Assembly (NCBI GenBank): GCA_947629795.1
Contig: CANRFC010000010.1
Coordinates: 1-64,000 of the forward strand
Length of the DNA: 64,000 nucleotides
Direction: 5' to 3'
Source of the DNA: an uncultured Oscillospiraceae bacterium
Lineage (GTDB): Bacteria; Bacillota; Clostridia; Oscillospirales; Oscillospiraceae
Position numbers and translations under genes: made by a program. Below, one piece after another: positions 7,110 through 15,036 of this stretch; position 1 is the first letter of the stretch; each line of letters opens with the position of its first letter. Below the pieces are notes generated by a model that saw nothing but the letters and a program-made list of their open reading frames with translations, was not told where the DNA came from and did not search any database.

Positions 7110-7877
7110 TCATCCCAAGGCGGGGCGGTCAATATTCTCCTCCTGAAATTCGGTCATCACGCCCCGGTAGCGCTTGGGCAAATGGGTGGCCTGGCACTTG
7201 GGGTTGCGCCGGCCCTCGATGGCGATGGTCTTGAAAAACCGCCGCCACAGGGCCCGGTACTGCTCCTCCACCAGGCCGGCGGGGCCCATGTGGAAGTCCT
7301 CCACCGGGACGATGCGCCACTGGCGGTTGACATAAAACAGCGCCTCCCGGTTGGTCCTGTCGTGGAGGACGAACTTCTCCAGGGGCAGGCGCAGGGCGAA
7401 GTGGGGGGCCAGCAGGGGCAGGACCCGGTTTTTGGGTTCGATCTCCCCCACCAGTACCCCGTCCAGGTCGGAAAAGCGCACGAAGCCCTTGAGGTGGTCC
7501 ACCTCGGTGTCCAGCTTCCGGATGGCCAGCATGAGCCGGGCCACCGTGGGCTCGGTGAGGTCCAGCCTGGCCCGGTCACCCTGGGCAAAGCCCCGGCGGA
7601 TGAGGGTGTACAGGGCCAGCTCCCGCTCCGGGAGGCAGGTGAGGAAGCCCTTCTCGATGATGTGCTGGAACCGCTCCGACATCCGCCCCGCCAGGGCCCG
7701 GTAGACCCGCAGAGCGTGGGGGCGGGAGCTTTCCACCGTCCGCTCCCGCCAGAGGAGCTGCTCCCCCTCCGCCGCAGTGAGGAAGGCGGCGGGGGTCTCC
7801 TTGTTTACATAACTTTCAAAAATACAGGTCAGAAACCCCTCGAACGTGCCATCATAGCGGTAGCAAACCTGCTCCAA
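7110..7877 (-). CDS. TIGR03915-type putative DNA repair protein (DUF4130)
   Basis: This encodes about 255 residues. The sequence (YDGTFEGFLTCIFESY near the start, then LVGEIEPKNRVLPLLAPHF and the C-terminal KRYRGVMTEFQ) matches the family that is almost always found with the radical SAM protein TIGR03916, which is encoded two genes away. The pair is predicted to act in DNA modification or repair and is biochemically uncharacterised. I chose TTG at 7877, because GAGGAGG lies eight bases before it; a GTG at 7886 abuts the same site too closely. The promoter region carries three 14-bp-spaced repeats. Confidence 0.88.
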   Translation of the reverse strand: MEQVCYRYDGTFEGFLTCIFESYVNKETPAAFLTAAEGEQLLWRERTVESSRPHALRVYRALAGRMSERFQHIIEKGFLTCLPERELALYTLIRRGFAQGDRARLDLTEPTVARLMLAIRKLDTEVDHLKGFVRFSDLDGVLVGEIEPKNRVLPLLAPHFALRLPLEKFVLHDRTNREALFYVNRQWRIVPVEDFHMGPAGLVEEQYRALWRRFFKTIAIEGRRNPKCQATHLPKRYRGVMTEFQEENIDRPALG

Positions 7878-7904
7878 ACCGGTCACCTCCTCGGCCGCAT
7901 CAAA

Positions 7905-7941
7905 TTATGTAAATAAGATTATGTAAACGACTTTATGTAAA
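7905..7941. repeat. Three direct repeats TTATGTAAA with exact 14-bp period
   Basis: TTATGTAAA occurs at 7905-7913, 7919-7927 and 7933-7941, in the 65-base gap upstream of the TIGR03915 gene. In the minus orientation each copy reads TTTACATAA, close to a -35 box, so this may be overlapping promoters or a tandem operator array. The period of 14 is not a whole number of helical turns. Confidence 0.75.
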
Positions 7942-7942
7942 G

Positions 7943-8347
7943 TTACCGGGCACCGGGACCGGGGTATGGCTCCTGCTTTCCGGTGAGCAGCAACCGCTCC
8001 AAACGCGCAGGATCTTCTATGCCATCGTAGTCCCCGGTGATGCCCTGGCGGTGGTAGACGATTCCCCTGGCCTCGTTCGCCTCCAGGCACGTCAGCAGCC
8101 TTGCCATCCCGTGCTTGCGGATAAACAGCGTGAAGCCGCAGGGCTTGGGCTTGGCCAGCAGGCCCTTCCGGCAGGTCTCCTCCGGGCACTGCCAGCACCC
8201 CTCCAGGCCCTTTTCCATGGAGCATGTTCGGTTTTCACACCGATCCCTGTCCCGGCAGCCCTCGGCCCGGCAGCCGGGGCAGGCGGTGTTTTCCGAGCAA
8301 AGACAGCAGGCCAACCCGCAAGGGGCGATCCCCAGTTCTTTCTTCAT
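7943..8347 (-). CDS. DUF3795-family cysteine-rich protein
   Basis: This encodes 134 residues with about eleven cysteines in the first 70, grouped as CGLACCLC, CPGC, CRDRDRCENRTC and CWQCPEETC. That is typical of DUF3795 proteins, which probably bind zinc or an iron-sulfur cluster. The function is unknown. The C-terminal half (YHRQGITGDYDGIED) lacks cysteines. GGAGG precedes the ATG with normal spacing. It sits between the two halves of the TIGR03915/TIGR03916 pair, suggesting participation in the same process or chance operon membership. Confidence 0.8.
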   Translation of the reverse strand: MKKELGIAPCGLACCLCSENTACPGCRAEGCRDRDRCENRTCSMEKGLEGCWQCPEETCRKGLLAKPKPCGFTLFIRKHGMARLLTCLEANEARGIVYHRQGITGDYDGIEDPARLERLLLTGKQEPYPGPGAR

Positions 8348-8376
8348 TTCCGCTCCTCCATGGAAAATTATGTCAA

Positions 8377-9651
8377 CTAACCGGCTTGCATGTCGTCAAA
8401 CAGGCTGAGCTGCTGGCACTCGGCCGCCGGGAGGGCCTCCCGCTCCAGGCCCGCCAGGCGGCGGTAGACTCCCTCGGGGCTCACCCGGAGGCCGGGGAGC
8501 ATCCTGCCGCCGCAGGTGATGAAGTACTGGGCCCGCTTGAGGACCACCCCCAGGCGCTTCAGGCCCTCGAAGGTGATGGGCCCCACCCGCCGGGCGGTGA
8601 CGATGCGCTGGGCGTTGCGCACCCCGATGCCGGGGACCCGGAGGATGGCCTCGTAGTCCGCCGAGTTCACCTCCACCGGGAAGAACTCCGGATGGCGCAG
8701 GGCCCAGTCCGCCTTGGGGTCCAGGGCGGCGTCAAAGTTGGGGTGGCTCTCGTCCAGCAGCTCTTCGGCGGAGAAGCGGTAAAACCGCAGGAGCCAGTCA
8801 GCCTGATAGAGCCGGTGCTCCCGGAGCAGCGGGGGCTTGAAGTCCGCCGGGGCGGGGAGGAGAGTGGAGTTTGACACCGGCATGTAGGCCGAGAAAAAGA
8901 CCCGCTTGAGCTGGTATTTCCGATAGAGGGCGGCGCTGAGGTCCAGGATGTGCTTGTCGCTCTCCGGGGTGGCCCCCACGATCATCTGGGTGGACTGCCC
9001 CGCCGGGGCAAACCGGGGGGCGTGGCGGTAGAGCTTCAGCTCCTGTCTGGACTGGGCTGCCCCGTCCCGGATCTGGGCCATGGGGGCCAGGATGGCCCCC
9101 TTTTTCTTGTCCGGGCACAGCAGATTCAAAGACTGCTCCGAGGGCAGCTCGATATTCACCGAGAGCCGGTCGGCCAGCAGCCCCAGCTGATAGGTGAGAG
9201 CGGGGTCGGCCCCGGGAATGGCCTTGGCGTGGATGTACCCGGCAAAGTGGTACTCGGTGCGCAGCAGCCGCAGAGCCTGGATCATCCGCTCGGTGGTGTA
9301 GTCGGGGCTCACCAGCACCGCCGAGGACAGGAAGAGCCCCTCGATGTAGTTGCGGCGGTAAAACTGCATGGTCAGCTCGCACAGCTCCCGGGGGGAGAAG
9401 GCCGCCCGGGGCAGGTCGTTGGAGCGGCGGTTGACGCAGTAGGCGCAGTCGTAGCAGCACACGTTGGTCATCAGAACCTTCAGCAGGCTGATGCACCGCC
9501 CGTCGGCCGAGAAGGAGTGGCAGCACCCGGCGAGCATGGTGGAGCCGATGGTCCCCGGTCTCCGCTCCCCCCGGCCCACCCCGCTGGAGGTGCAGGCGGC
9601 GTCATACTTGGCCGCATCGGCCAGAATGGTCAGCTTGTCCATGAGTTCCAC
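8377..9651 (-). CDS. Putative DNA modification/repair radical SAM protein (TIGR03916)
   Basis: This encodes 424 residues. The radical SAM cysteines form CxxxCxxC at C65, C69 and C72 (CCYDCAYC). A helix-hairpin-helix near residue 340 (VPGIGVRNAQRIV) is the usual DNA-contacting motif of this family. Together these suggest 4Fe-4S/SAM radical chemistry on nucleic acid. No reaction has been demonstrated for the family, to my knowledge. The GTG start at 9651 has AAAGGGG at correct spacing; an in-frame ATG lies three codons in. It is downstream of the TIGR04076 gene with an 18-base gap, so co-transcription is likely. Confidence 0.9.
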   Translation of the reverse strand: MELMDKLTILADAAKYDAACTSSGVGRGERRPGTIGSTMLAGCCHSFSADGRCISLLKVLMTNVCCYDCAYCVNRRSNDLPRAAFSPRELCELTMQFYRRNYIEGLFLSSAVLVSPDYTTERMIQALRLLRTEYHFAGYIHAKAIPGADPALTYQLGLLADRLSVNIELPSEQSLNLLCPDKKKGAILAPMAQIRDGAAQSRQELKLYRHAPRFAPAGQSTQMIVGATPESDKHILDLSAALYRKYQLKRVFFSAYMPVSNSTLLPAPADFKPPLLREHRLYQADWLLRFYRFSAEELLDESHPNFDAALDPKADWALRHPEFFPVEVNSADYEAILRVPGIGVRNAQRIVTARRVGPITFEGLKRLGVVLKRAQYFITCGGRMLPGLRVSPEGVYRRLAGLEREALPAAECQQLSLFDDMQAG

Positions 9652-9669
9652 GCCGCATTTCCCCTTTCC

Positions 9670-9984
9670 TTACGCTCCAAACTCGGTTGCTTCCAGCAAA
9701 AAGCTCACCGGGCGCACTCCATCGGAACAGCACACGATGTTCACCCCGTCCCGCTTTTGCCAGGGGGTGCAGGTGGCTCCCTGAGCCAAGGCGTTGACGC
9801 TGGGATAGATGTCCACCCAGGCCCAGGGGCAGAATCCCGCTGGCATCTCCGCCCCGCCGGTGTAGAGGAAGGAATCTCCCTCCGCAAAGAAATCGCAGGC
9901 CACATGGGGATAGTCGGACAGATATGTTTCCGCCATATCCTCATAGAGTTGTTTGCGCAGCACCGTGATTCTCACACGCTTCAC
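9670..9984 (-). CDS. TIGR04076-family protein
   Basis: This encodes about 105 residues. The landmarks of this small uncharacterised family are present: GFCPWAWVDIYP, then VCCSDGVRPVSF near the C-terminus. The conserved cysteines may bind metal. The start is uncertain. TTG at 9999 would leave a leader of only about 12 bases from the predicted transcription start, so an in-frame GTG at 9984 (or 9975) is more likely. It is the first gene after a consensus promoter and heads the unit containing the TIGR03916 radical SAM protein. Confidence 0.8.
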   Translation of the reverse strand: MKRVRITVLRKQLYEDMAETYLSDYPHVACDFFAEGDSFLYTGGAEMPAGFCPWAWVDIYPSVNALAQGATCTPWQKRDGVNIVCCSDGVRPVSFLLEATEFGA

Positions 9985-9997
9985 TGCCCTCACCGCC

Positions 9998-10045
9998 AAT
10001 CAAACATTTGTACAATTATTATAATACATTTGTTTGATTTGTCAA
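9998..10045 (-). promoter_or_regulatory. Consensus promoter inside an imperfect 40-bp palindrome
   Basis: On the minus strand, -35 TTGACA (10045-10040), a 16-base spacer and -10 TATAAT (10023-10018) precede the TIGR04076 gene. An imperfect palindrome at 9998-10037 (ends ATCAAACA and TGTTTGAT, with inner TGTA/TACA pairs) covers the spacer, the -10 and the expected start site. This is the geometry of a repressor operator. The regulator is unknown. Confidence 0.75.
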
Positions 10046-10093
10046 CTGCCAGATATTGCACCCAAGGCTGTTCCTCCGGCCACATCTTGGGAC

Positions 10094-10123
10094 AAAAAGA
10101 GGGCGGGCCCTCTCGGCCCGCCC
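10094..10123 (-). terminator. Terminator of the MocR gene
   Basis: GGGCGGGCC at 10101-10109 pairs with GGCCCGCCC at 10115-10123. On the minus strand it is followed by TTTTT (A-tract 10094-10098). Confidence 0.9.
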
Positions 10124-10133
10124 CATTGAGTTC

Positions 10134-11498
10134 CTATGTCACCGCCCGCAGAAGCGCCCCCACGGCGGCGGGGGCCTCCTCCTGAGAAAGTCCCGCGAAG
10201 CCCAGCACCAGGGCGCCGGGGGGCGTGGGAGCGGCGATGGCGTACTCCCCCAGTCCCCGCACCCGATAGCCCTCCTCCGCCGCCCGGCGGACCATCTTCC
10301 CCTCGTCCCTGCCGGGGACGGTGAAGAGGAGGTGGAGCCCCGCGTCGGCCCCGGCGATCTCCCCCCGGCCCTCCAGGAGGGAGACCAGGGCGTCCCGCCG
10401 CCGGCGGTAGAGCAGCCCCTCCCGCCGCAGGTGGCGGCTGTACGCCCCCGAGGCCAAGAACCGGGCCAGGGCCTCCTGCTCGAACCGGGACACGGTGCAG
10501 GCGGCGTGGCCGGACCGGGCCCGGTAGCTCTCCAGCAGCTCCGGGGGCAGGATGAGGTAGGCCACCCGGATGGCGGGAGCCAGGGTCCGGGAGAAGGTCC
10601 CCAGGTAGATGACCTTTTCCCCTCCGTCCAGTCCCTGCATGGCGGGGATGGGCCGGGAGCCGTAGCGGAACTCGGCGTCGTAGTCGTCCTCGATGAGCCA
10701 CCGTCCCGGCCTTTCATAGGCCCACCGCAGCAGCTCTCCCCGCCGCCCCACGGGCATGGTCACCCCCAGGGGGAACTGGTGGGAGGGGGTGACGTAGGCC
10801 ACGTTGGCCGACGAGGCACCCAGGGCGGCGGCGTCCATCCCCCGCCCGTCCAGGCCGATGGGGACATAGGGCCGGCCCAGATTGTCCAGCAGCCGCCGCA
10901 GAGCGGCGTAGCCCGGGTCCTCCAGGGCGAAGACCCCGTCGGGCAGGAGCTGGAGGAGCACCCACATCAGGGCCTCCAGCCCCGCTCCCACCACGATCTG
11001 CTCCGGGGCGCACCGCACCCCCCGGTACTGGCGCAGAAAATCCCCCAGGGCCCTCCGGAGGGGCAGGTCCCCCTGGGCCTCCCCCCGCTGGAGGAGCTCG
11101 GGATTCTGATACACCGCCTCCTTGGACAGCCGGGCCCAGGTGGCGTAGGGGAACAGGGAGGTGTCCACCGCCGAGGTGGAGAAGCAGTCGTTCAGCCGGG
11201 GCTCATCCTCCCGCCGGGGCAGCGGGGGAGCGGGAGGCGTCTCCCCCGGCGCTCTCACATCGGCGCACACCCGGCACCCCGACCGGGGCCGGGACTCCAC
11301 ATAGCCCTCGCTGAGCAGCAGGCCGTAGGCGCGCTCCACCGTGGTCAGGCTCAGGCCCAGATGGGCGGCCAGCGCCCGCTTGGAGGGCAGCTTCTCCCCC
11401 TCCCTCAGCTCCCCGGCGCGGATGAGGGAGACGATGTGCCGGTAGAGCTGCTGGTAGAGGGGGCTCTTCTCGTCAAAGGAAGGGGTCAGGTCGGTCAT
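10134..11498 (-). CDS. MocR/PdxR-like regulator (GntR HTH plus aminotransferase domain)
   Basis: This encodes 454 residues. The N-terminal winged helix spans about residues 10-75 (SPLYQQLYRHIVSLIRAGEL, LPSKRALAAHLGLSLTTVERAY). A proline-rich linker follows, then a fold-type I aminotransferase domain of about 340 residues containing IEDDYDAEFRY and the lysine region YLGTFSRTLAPAIRVAYL. MocR proteins bind PLP and commonly regulate vitamin B6 synthesis or uptake, GABA use or amino-acid genes. In the usual PLP-lysine motif GTFSK the lysine follows the serine, but here it reads GTFSRT. Loss of the Schiff-base lysine, if confirmed, would be notable. It is divergent from an ECF transporter S component, so the two probably form a regulator-target pair. 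Confidence 0.9.
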   Translation of the reverse strand: MTDLTPSFDEKSPLYQQLYRHIVSLIRAGELREGEKLPSKRALAAHLGLSLTTVERAYGLLLSEGYVESRPRSGCRVCADVRAPGETPPAPPLPRREDEPRLNDCFSTSAVDTSLFPYATWARLSKEAVYQNPELLQRGEAQGDLPLRRALGDFLRQYRGVRCAPEQIVVGAGLEALMWVLLQLLPDGVFALEDPGYAALRRLLDNLGRPYVPIGLDGRGMDAAALGASSANVAYVTPSHQFPLGVTMPVGRRGELLRWAYERPGRWLIEDDYDAEFRYGSRPIPAMQGLDGGEKVIYLGTFSRTLAPAIRVAYLILPPELLESYRARSGHAACTVSRFEQEALARFLASGAYSRHLRREGLLYRRRRDALVSLLEGRGEIAGADAGLHLLFTVPGRDEGKMVRRAAEEGYRVRGLGEYAIAAPTPPGALVLGFAGLSQEEAPAAVGALLRAVT

Positions 11499-11512
11499 GG
11501 CGTGCCTCCCAT

Positions 11513-11558
11513 CTGGCCCCTTTAAAAATATAAAAACTGGGTCTTTTCAAGGGGCCAG
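11513..11558. promoter_or_regulatory. 10-bp inverted repeat between mocR and the ECF gene
   Basis: CTGGCCCCTT at 11513-11522 is perfectly complementary to AAGGGGCCAG at 11549-11558. The second arm lies just before a -10-like TATGAT (11566-11571) for the rightward gene, which lacks a good -35. This arrangement would suit activation by the divergent MocR protein. Confidence 0.6.
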
Positions 11559-11611
11559 TTTCTGGTATGATGGTAGCAGAATTTCTGCCCACTGTCAAGG
11601 AGGTCCTTTCC

Positions 11612-12130
11612 ATGCGTTCAAGCAGTTCTTCCCATGCCCTGGTCCGCACCCTGGTCCTGGCGGCTCTCTTCGCCGCCGCCGTGGCGGTGACCACCGCCTA
11701 CATCCTCCACATCCCTCTGCTCACCGGGGGCTACATCCATGTGGGAGACGCCCTGATCTACCTGGCGGCCTCTCTGCTCCCTCTGCCCTGGGCCATGGCT
11801 GCCGGGGCCGTGGGCGGCGCCCTGGCCGACCTGCTCACCGCCCCCATGTGGGCCCTGCCCACCTTTGTCATCAAGATGGTGATCTGCCTGCCCTTCACCA
11901 GCCGGGAGGAGAAGGTCTTCTGCCCCCGGAACCTGGTGGCCGCCGTCATCGCCGCGGTGGTCTCGCCTACCCTCTACGGCTTTGTGAACGTGTTCTTCAC
12001 CGGGGACTGGGCCGCCTTCCTGCCCCAGTTCATCGGCACCTTCATCCAGGGCGTGGGCTCCGGCGTGGTCTTCGTGGTGCTGGCCCTGGGCTTTGACAAG
12101 GCCGGCCTCAAGCGCCGCCTGGCCCGGTGA
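11612..12130 (+). CDS. ECF transporter S component (TIGR04002-like)
   Basis: This encodes 172 residues with about six hydrophobic segments and no ATPase domain, the form of a substrate-capturing S component that shares a common EcfAA'T module. The segment LTGGYIHVGDALIYLAASLLP is a typical S-component feature, where substrate and scaffold contacts lie. The start is ATG at 11612 with AAGGAGG eight bases upstream; in-frame extension to 11567 has no ribosome site. The substrate is unknown. The neighbouring MocR-type regulator makes vitamin B6 an attractive guess. EcfA/T genes are not in the window. Confidence 0.85.
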   Translation: MRSSSSSHALVRTLVLAALFAAAVAVTTAYILHIPLLTGGYIHVGDALIYLAASLLPLPWAMAAGAVGGALADLLTAPMWALPTFVIKMVICLPFTSREEKVFCPRNLVAAVIAAVVSPTLYGFVNVFFTGDWAAFLPQFIGTFIQGVGSGVVFVVLALGFDKAGLKRRLAR

Positions 12131-12302
12131 CGTCCTCTCCCCGCTCCCGCAGCAGGGCGGCCATAGCCTCCCGGTGGGGTCCCACCACCACGCTCATCCA
12201 CCGCCGCAGCACCTGGCTGCTCACAAAAGCGTAGCGCTTTTTCAGCTCCTCCTGGTCCTCCAGCTGGGCCAGGGGAGCCTGCCTGGGTTCGTCCTGTTCC
12301 AT
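12108..12302 (-). CDS. Small hypothetical protein, convergent with the ECF gene
   Basis: This encodes 64 residues (MEQDEPRQAPLAQLEDQEEL), charged and probably helical, including LRRWMSVVVGPHREAM. It overlaps the 3' end of the ECF gene by 23 bases. A GAGGGG lies about eight bases before the start and a closer GGGAGG abuts it. There is no family assignment. It is kept because composition and ribosome site look genuine, but it could be spurious. Confidence 0.4.
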   Translation of the reverse strand: MEQDEPRQAPLAQLEDQEELKKRYAFVSSQVLRRWMSVVVGPHREAMAALLRERGEDVTGPGGA

Positions 12303-12399
12303 CCTCCCGTCCCCTCTCTTTTTATGCTTCTCCCATTATACTCAATATATAGGTATAGTCAAGAGATGAAGTAGGGTACAATGGGCACGGTGATGGAAC

Positions 12400-12603
12400 A
12401 TGATCAGCTATGCGCCCTTCTACCAAACCCTCCTGCGCAAGGGGGTCATCGAATACCAGCTCATCTTCAAGCACGGTATGTCGGCGAACACCCTCCACCG
12501 CATGAAAAAGGGAGAGAATATCACACTGAAGACCGTGGACACCCTGTGCTTCATCCTGGACTGCCCCGTGTCCGATATCATCTGCTATACCCCCGACGAA
12601 TGA
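12400..12603 (+). CDS. XRE/Cro-type helix-turn-helix protein
   Basis: This encodes 67 residues and is a stand-alone Cro/C1-type DNA-binding domain. FYQTLLRKGVIEYQLIFKHGMSANTLHRMKKGENITLKTVDTLCFILDC aligns with the HTH_26/XRE pattern (helix 2-turn-helix 3 around residues 20-42). Such minimal XRE proteins are abundant in clostridia and usually control neighbouring genes. The next gene is tatD, 16 bases downstream. The ATG has only a weak ribosome site (GGTGATGGAAC). Confidence 0.85.
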   Translation: MISYAPFYQTLLRKGVIEYQLIFKHGMSANTLHRMKKGENITLKTVDTLCFILDCPVSDIICYTPDE

Positions 12604-12619
12604 CTGGAGAGGTAAGTCT

Positions 12620-13396
12620 ATGCGTCTCTTCGACTCACACGCGCACTACTACGACGAAAAATTCGCCCCCGACCGGGAGGCGGTCCTCTCCGCCCTCCCC
12701 GCCGCGGGGGTGGAGCGGGTAGTCTGCCCCGGCTGCGATCTGGAGAGCTCCCGGCAGAGCATGGCCCTGGCCGAGCGCTATCCCTTCCTGTACTTTGCCG
12801 CCGGCCTCCACCCGGAGAACCTGGAGGGGACCACCCTGGACGACATCGACGCCCTCCGCCCCCTCCTGGCCCACCCCAAGTGCGTGGCGGTGGGGGAGAT
12901 CGGCCTGGACTACTACTGGCTCAAGGACCCCGGCGAGCGGCAGCGCTCCCGGCTCTACTTTGACCGGCAGCTCTCCCTGGCGGAAGAGCTGGACCTGCCC
13001 GCCATCGTCCACGACCGGGACGCCCACCGGGACGTGATGGACCTGGTAAAGGCCCACCCCGGGGCCCGGGGGGTGTTCCACTGCTGCGCCCTGTCTGCCG
13101 AGGATGCGCTGACCATGGTAAACCTGGGCTGGTACGTGTCCTTTACGGGAAACGTGACCTTCAAAAACGCCCGCCGCGCCCTGGAGGTCATGGCAGCCGT
13201 GCCCCTGGAGCGTATCATGATCGAGACCGATTCCCCCTATATGACTCCCGAACCCTATCGGGGCAAGCGGAACGATTCCCGTTATGTCAACCGGGTGGCC
13301 GAGACCCTGGCCCAGGTGAAGGGCCTCTCCCCGGAGGAGGCCGCCGAGGCCACCTGTCAGAACGCCTTGCGATTTTTCGGATTGGAGGACAAGTAA
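12620..13396 (+). CDS. tatD: TatD-family metal-dependent DNase
   Basis: This encodes 258 residues. The metal ligands of the TatD/amidohydrolase barrel are visible: HxH at H7 and H9 (DSHAHYYD), E93 (GEIGLDYYW), H131, H154 and D204 (IETDSPYMTP). TatD enzymes are 3'-5' exonucleases and D-aminoacyl-tRNA deacylase-like hydrolases, implicated in DNA repair and RNA quality control. The next gene, three bases downstream, encodes a radical SAM protein of the TatD-linked family. A copy of the 10-mer TTATGTCAAC lies in the coding sequence at 13282-13291. Confidence 0.93.
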   Translation: MRLFDSHAHYYDEKFAPDREAVLSALPAAGVERVVCPGCDLESSRQSMALAERYPFLYFAAGLHPENLEGTTLDDIDALRPLLAHPKCVAVGEIGLDYYWLKDPGERQRSRLYFDRQLSLAEELDLPAIVHDRDAHRDVMDLVKAHPGARGVFHCCALSAEDALTMVNLGWYVSFTGNVTFKNARRALEVMAAVPLERIMIETDSPYMTPEPYRGKRNDSRYVNRVAETLAQVKGLSPEEAAEATCQNALRFFGLEDK

Positions 13397-13399
13397 GCC

Positions 13400-14020
13400 A
13401 TGATGACCATTTCCTATGAGTACGAGGGAGCACTTTATGTAAACCTCACAAACCGGTGCGACTGCGCCTGCGTCTTCTGCCTGCGGCACAACGGCCACAA
13501 GGGCAGCATCTACGCCGACGACCTCTGGCTGGAGCACGAGCCCGACCGGGAGGAGATCTGGGCAGACTTCCAAAAGCGGGACCTGACCCGGTACCGGGAG
13601 CTGGTGTTCTGCGGCTTTGGGGAGCCCACCTTCCGCTGGGACGACGACGCCTGGCTCATCGACGAGCTCCGCAAGGTCTACGGGGACAAGCTGCCCCCGG
13701 TGCGCATCAACACCAACGGCCACGCCAACCGCATCCTGGGCCGGGACATCACCCCCGAGCTGGCCGGGCGGGTGGATACCATCTCCATCTCCCTCAACGG
13801 CGCCGACCGGGCCGAGTACACCGCCGTCACGCAGCCCTCCACCGGAGAGCAGGGCTGGGACGACATGCTGGACTTCACCCGCAAGGCGGCCAGGTACGTG
13901 CCCCAGGTGGTCATGACCATCGTGGACAAGGACAAGACCGAGGCCGATATCGCCGCCTGCCGCGCCCTGGCCGAGAGCCTGGGCGCTCACCTCCGGGTCC
14001 GGGCCTACATCCCCAACTGA
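13400..14020 (+). CDS. TatD-linked radical SAM protein (TIGR04038)
   Basis: This encodes 206 residues. The radical SAM CxxxCxxC is C20, C24 and C27 (NRCDCACVFC), followed by FCGFGEPTFR, the glycine-rich SAM-binding strand. The short barrel and the position next to tatD are the defining traits of TIGR04038, whose reaction is unknown. GGAGG within the tatD 3' end serves as ribosome site; the two adjacent ATGs at 13400 and 13403 are equivalent candidates. The pair suggests a coupled function in nucleic-acid or modified-residue processing. Confidence 0.9.
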   Translation: MMTISYEYEGALYVNLTNRCDCACVFCLRHNGHKGSIYADDLWLEHEPDREEIWADFQKRDLTRYRELVFCGFGEPTFRWDDDAWLIDELRKVYGDKLPPVRINTNGHANRILGRDITPELAGRVDTISISLNGADRAEYTAVTQPSTGEQGWDDMLDFTRKAARYVPQVVMTIVDKDKTEADIAACRALAESLGAHLRVRAYIPN

Positions 14021-14058
14021 CCCCCTGAAGGACTTGAAGAACGGAAGATTGGATAAAA

Positions 14059-14088
14059 ACAGCCCCTTGGCGGCCGCCAAGGGGCTGT
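14059..14088. terminator. Bidirectional terminator, 30-base perfect palindrome
   Basis: A perfectly self-complementary 30-mer (begins ACAGCCCCTTGG, centre GGCC) lies between convergent genes, with TTTTATCC following on the minus strand. Confidence 0.85.
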
Positions 14089-14140
14089 TGTTATCTTGCC
14101 GCGGCAAAGGTGTCCCACCCCGGAAAAGGGAAGGGGGCGT

Positions 14141-14920
14141 TCAGTCTTTCCGCTTGCCCAGCAAACGGACCTCCAGGCCGGTGACATAGTTGTCGGGGTG
14201 GCCCTCGGAGAACTGGTCGATGATGTTCAGGGTCACCACGCAGGGGTCCAGCTCATAGCCCCGGGCAGCTCCCTCCTCCTGCAGGCGCCGGATGCTGTCC
14301 CGGATGCTGGTATAGGGTCCGTAGTGATAGCCCCGGAGGTAGTCGCCTGCCGGGATGACGGCCGGCGTGGCCCCGGTCTCCCGGAGGAGGCGGCCGGCTC
14401 GGGGGTCCTTGTACAGATAGGCTCCGAACCACTTCCGGTCCTCCGTGTAGAAGCCCACAAGGGGATAGAAGTAGAAGGGTTCATAGGTGAACAGGTCGAT
14501 CTCCTCCCCGATGTGGATGAACTGCCGGTCCGGGTAGGACAGAGAAAAGAAGGCCCCCTCCCTGGCCTGTTCCATCTCCTCCCGGATGAAGCGGATCTTC
14601 TTCTGGATGATGTCCACCGTGGTCATCAGCTCCCGGCACTGCCGCTGGAGCTCGTCGGCCTGGGCCTCCATGGAGTCCATATTCTTGCTCACGTCGCTGT
14701 TGGCCACAAAGGAGGCGATCTGCTCCAGGGAGTACCCCAGCTTTCGCAGATACCGGATGGTGGCCAGGAGGTAGACCTGGTCAAAATGGTAATACCGCCG
14801 CCCGTTCATCTCGTTGCGGACAGAGGGTACCAGCAGGCCCCTGGCGTCATAGTAGCGCAGAAGCTGCACATCCATGCCGAAGATCTTCGCGATCTCTCCA
14901 ATGGAAAGATATTCCTTCAT
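14141..14920 (-). CDS. MerR-family regulator with GyrI-like effector domain
   Basis: This encodes 259 residues. The N-terminal MerR winged helix (YLSIGEIAKIFGMDVQLLRYYDARGLL, then NGRRYYHFDQVYLL) spans 1-70, a coiled-coil dimerisation helix about 85-125, and the C-terminal GyrI/BmrR-like ligand pocket about 130-259. Such proteins sense small aromatic or drug-like ligands and activate promoters with overlong spacers. Exactly such a promoter, with an 11-bp-arm dyad, lies in the divergent intergenic region before the purine salvage operon. This gene is therefore the probable activator of that operon. Confidence 0.9.
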   Translation of the reverse strand: MKEYLSIGEIAKIFGMDVQLLRYYDARGLLVPSVRNEMNGRRYYHFDQVYLLATIRYLRKLGYSLEQIASFVANSDVSKNMDSMEAQADELQRQCRELMTTVDIIQKKIRFIREEMEQAREGAFFSLSYPDRQFIHIGEEIDLFTYEPFYFYPLVGFYTEDRKWFGAYLYKDPRAGRLLRETGATPAVIPAGDYLRGYHYGPYTSIRDSIRRLQEEGAARGYELDPCVVTLNIIDQFSEGHPDNYVTGLEVRLLGKRKD

Positions 14921-15036
14921 CTCTGTCCTCCCTGTACCGGATGGAACTTTTTACAAAAAAAACAGGACTGTTTTGCACTAAAATCATAAAAAGCACTGCC
15001 CGGATTTGTGGTTTCCTACAAAGTTGAAATTGGGAC

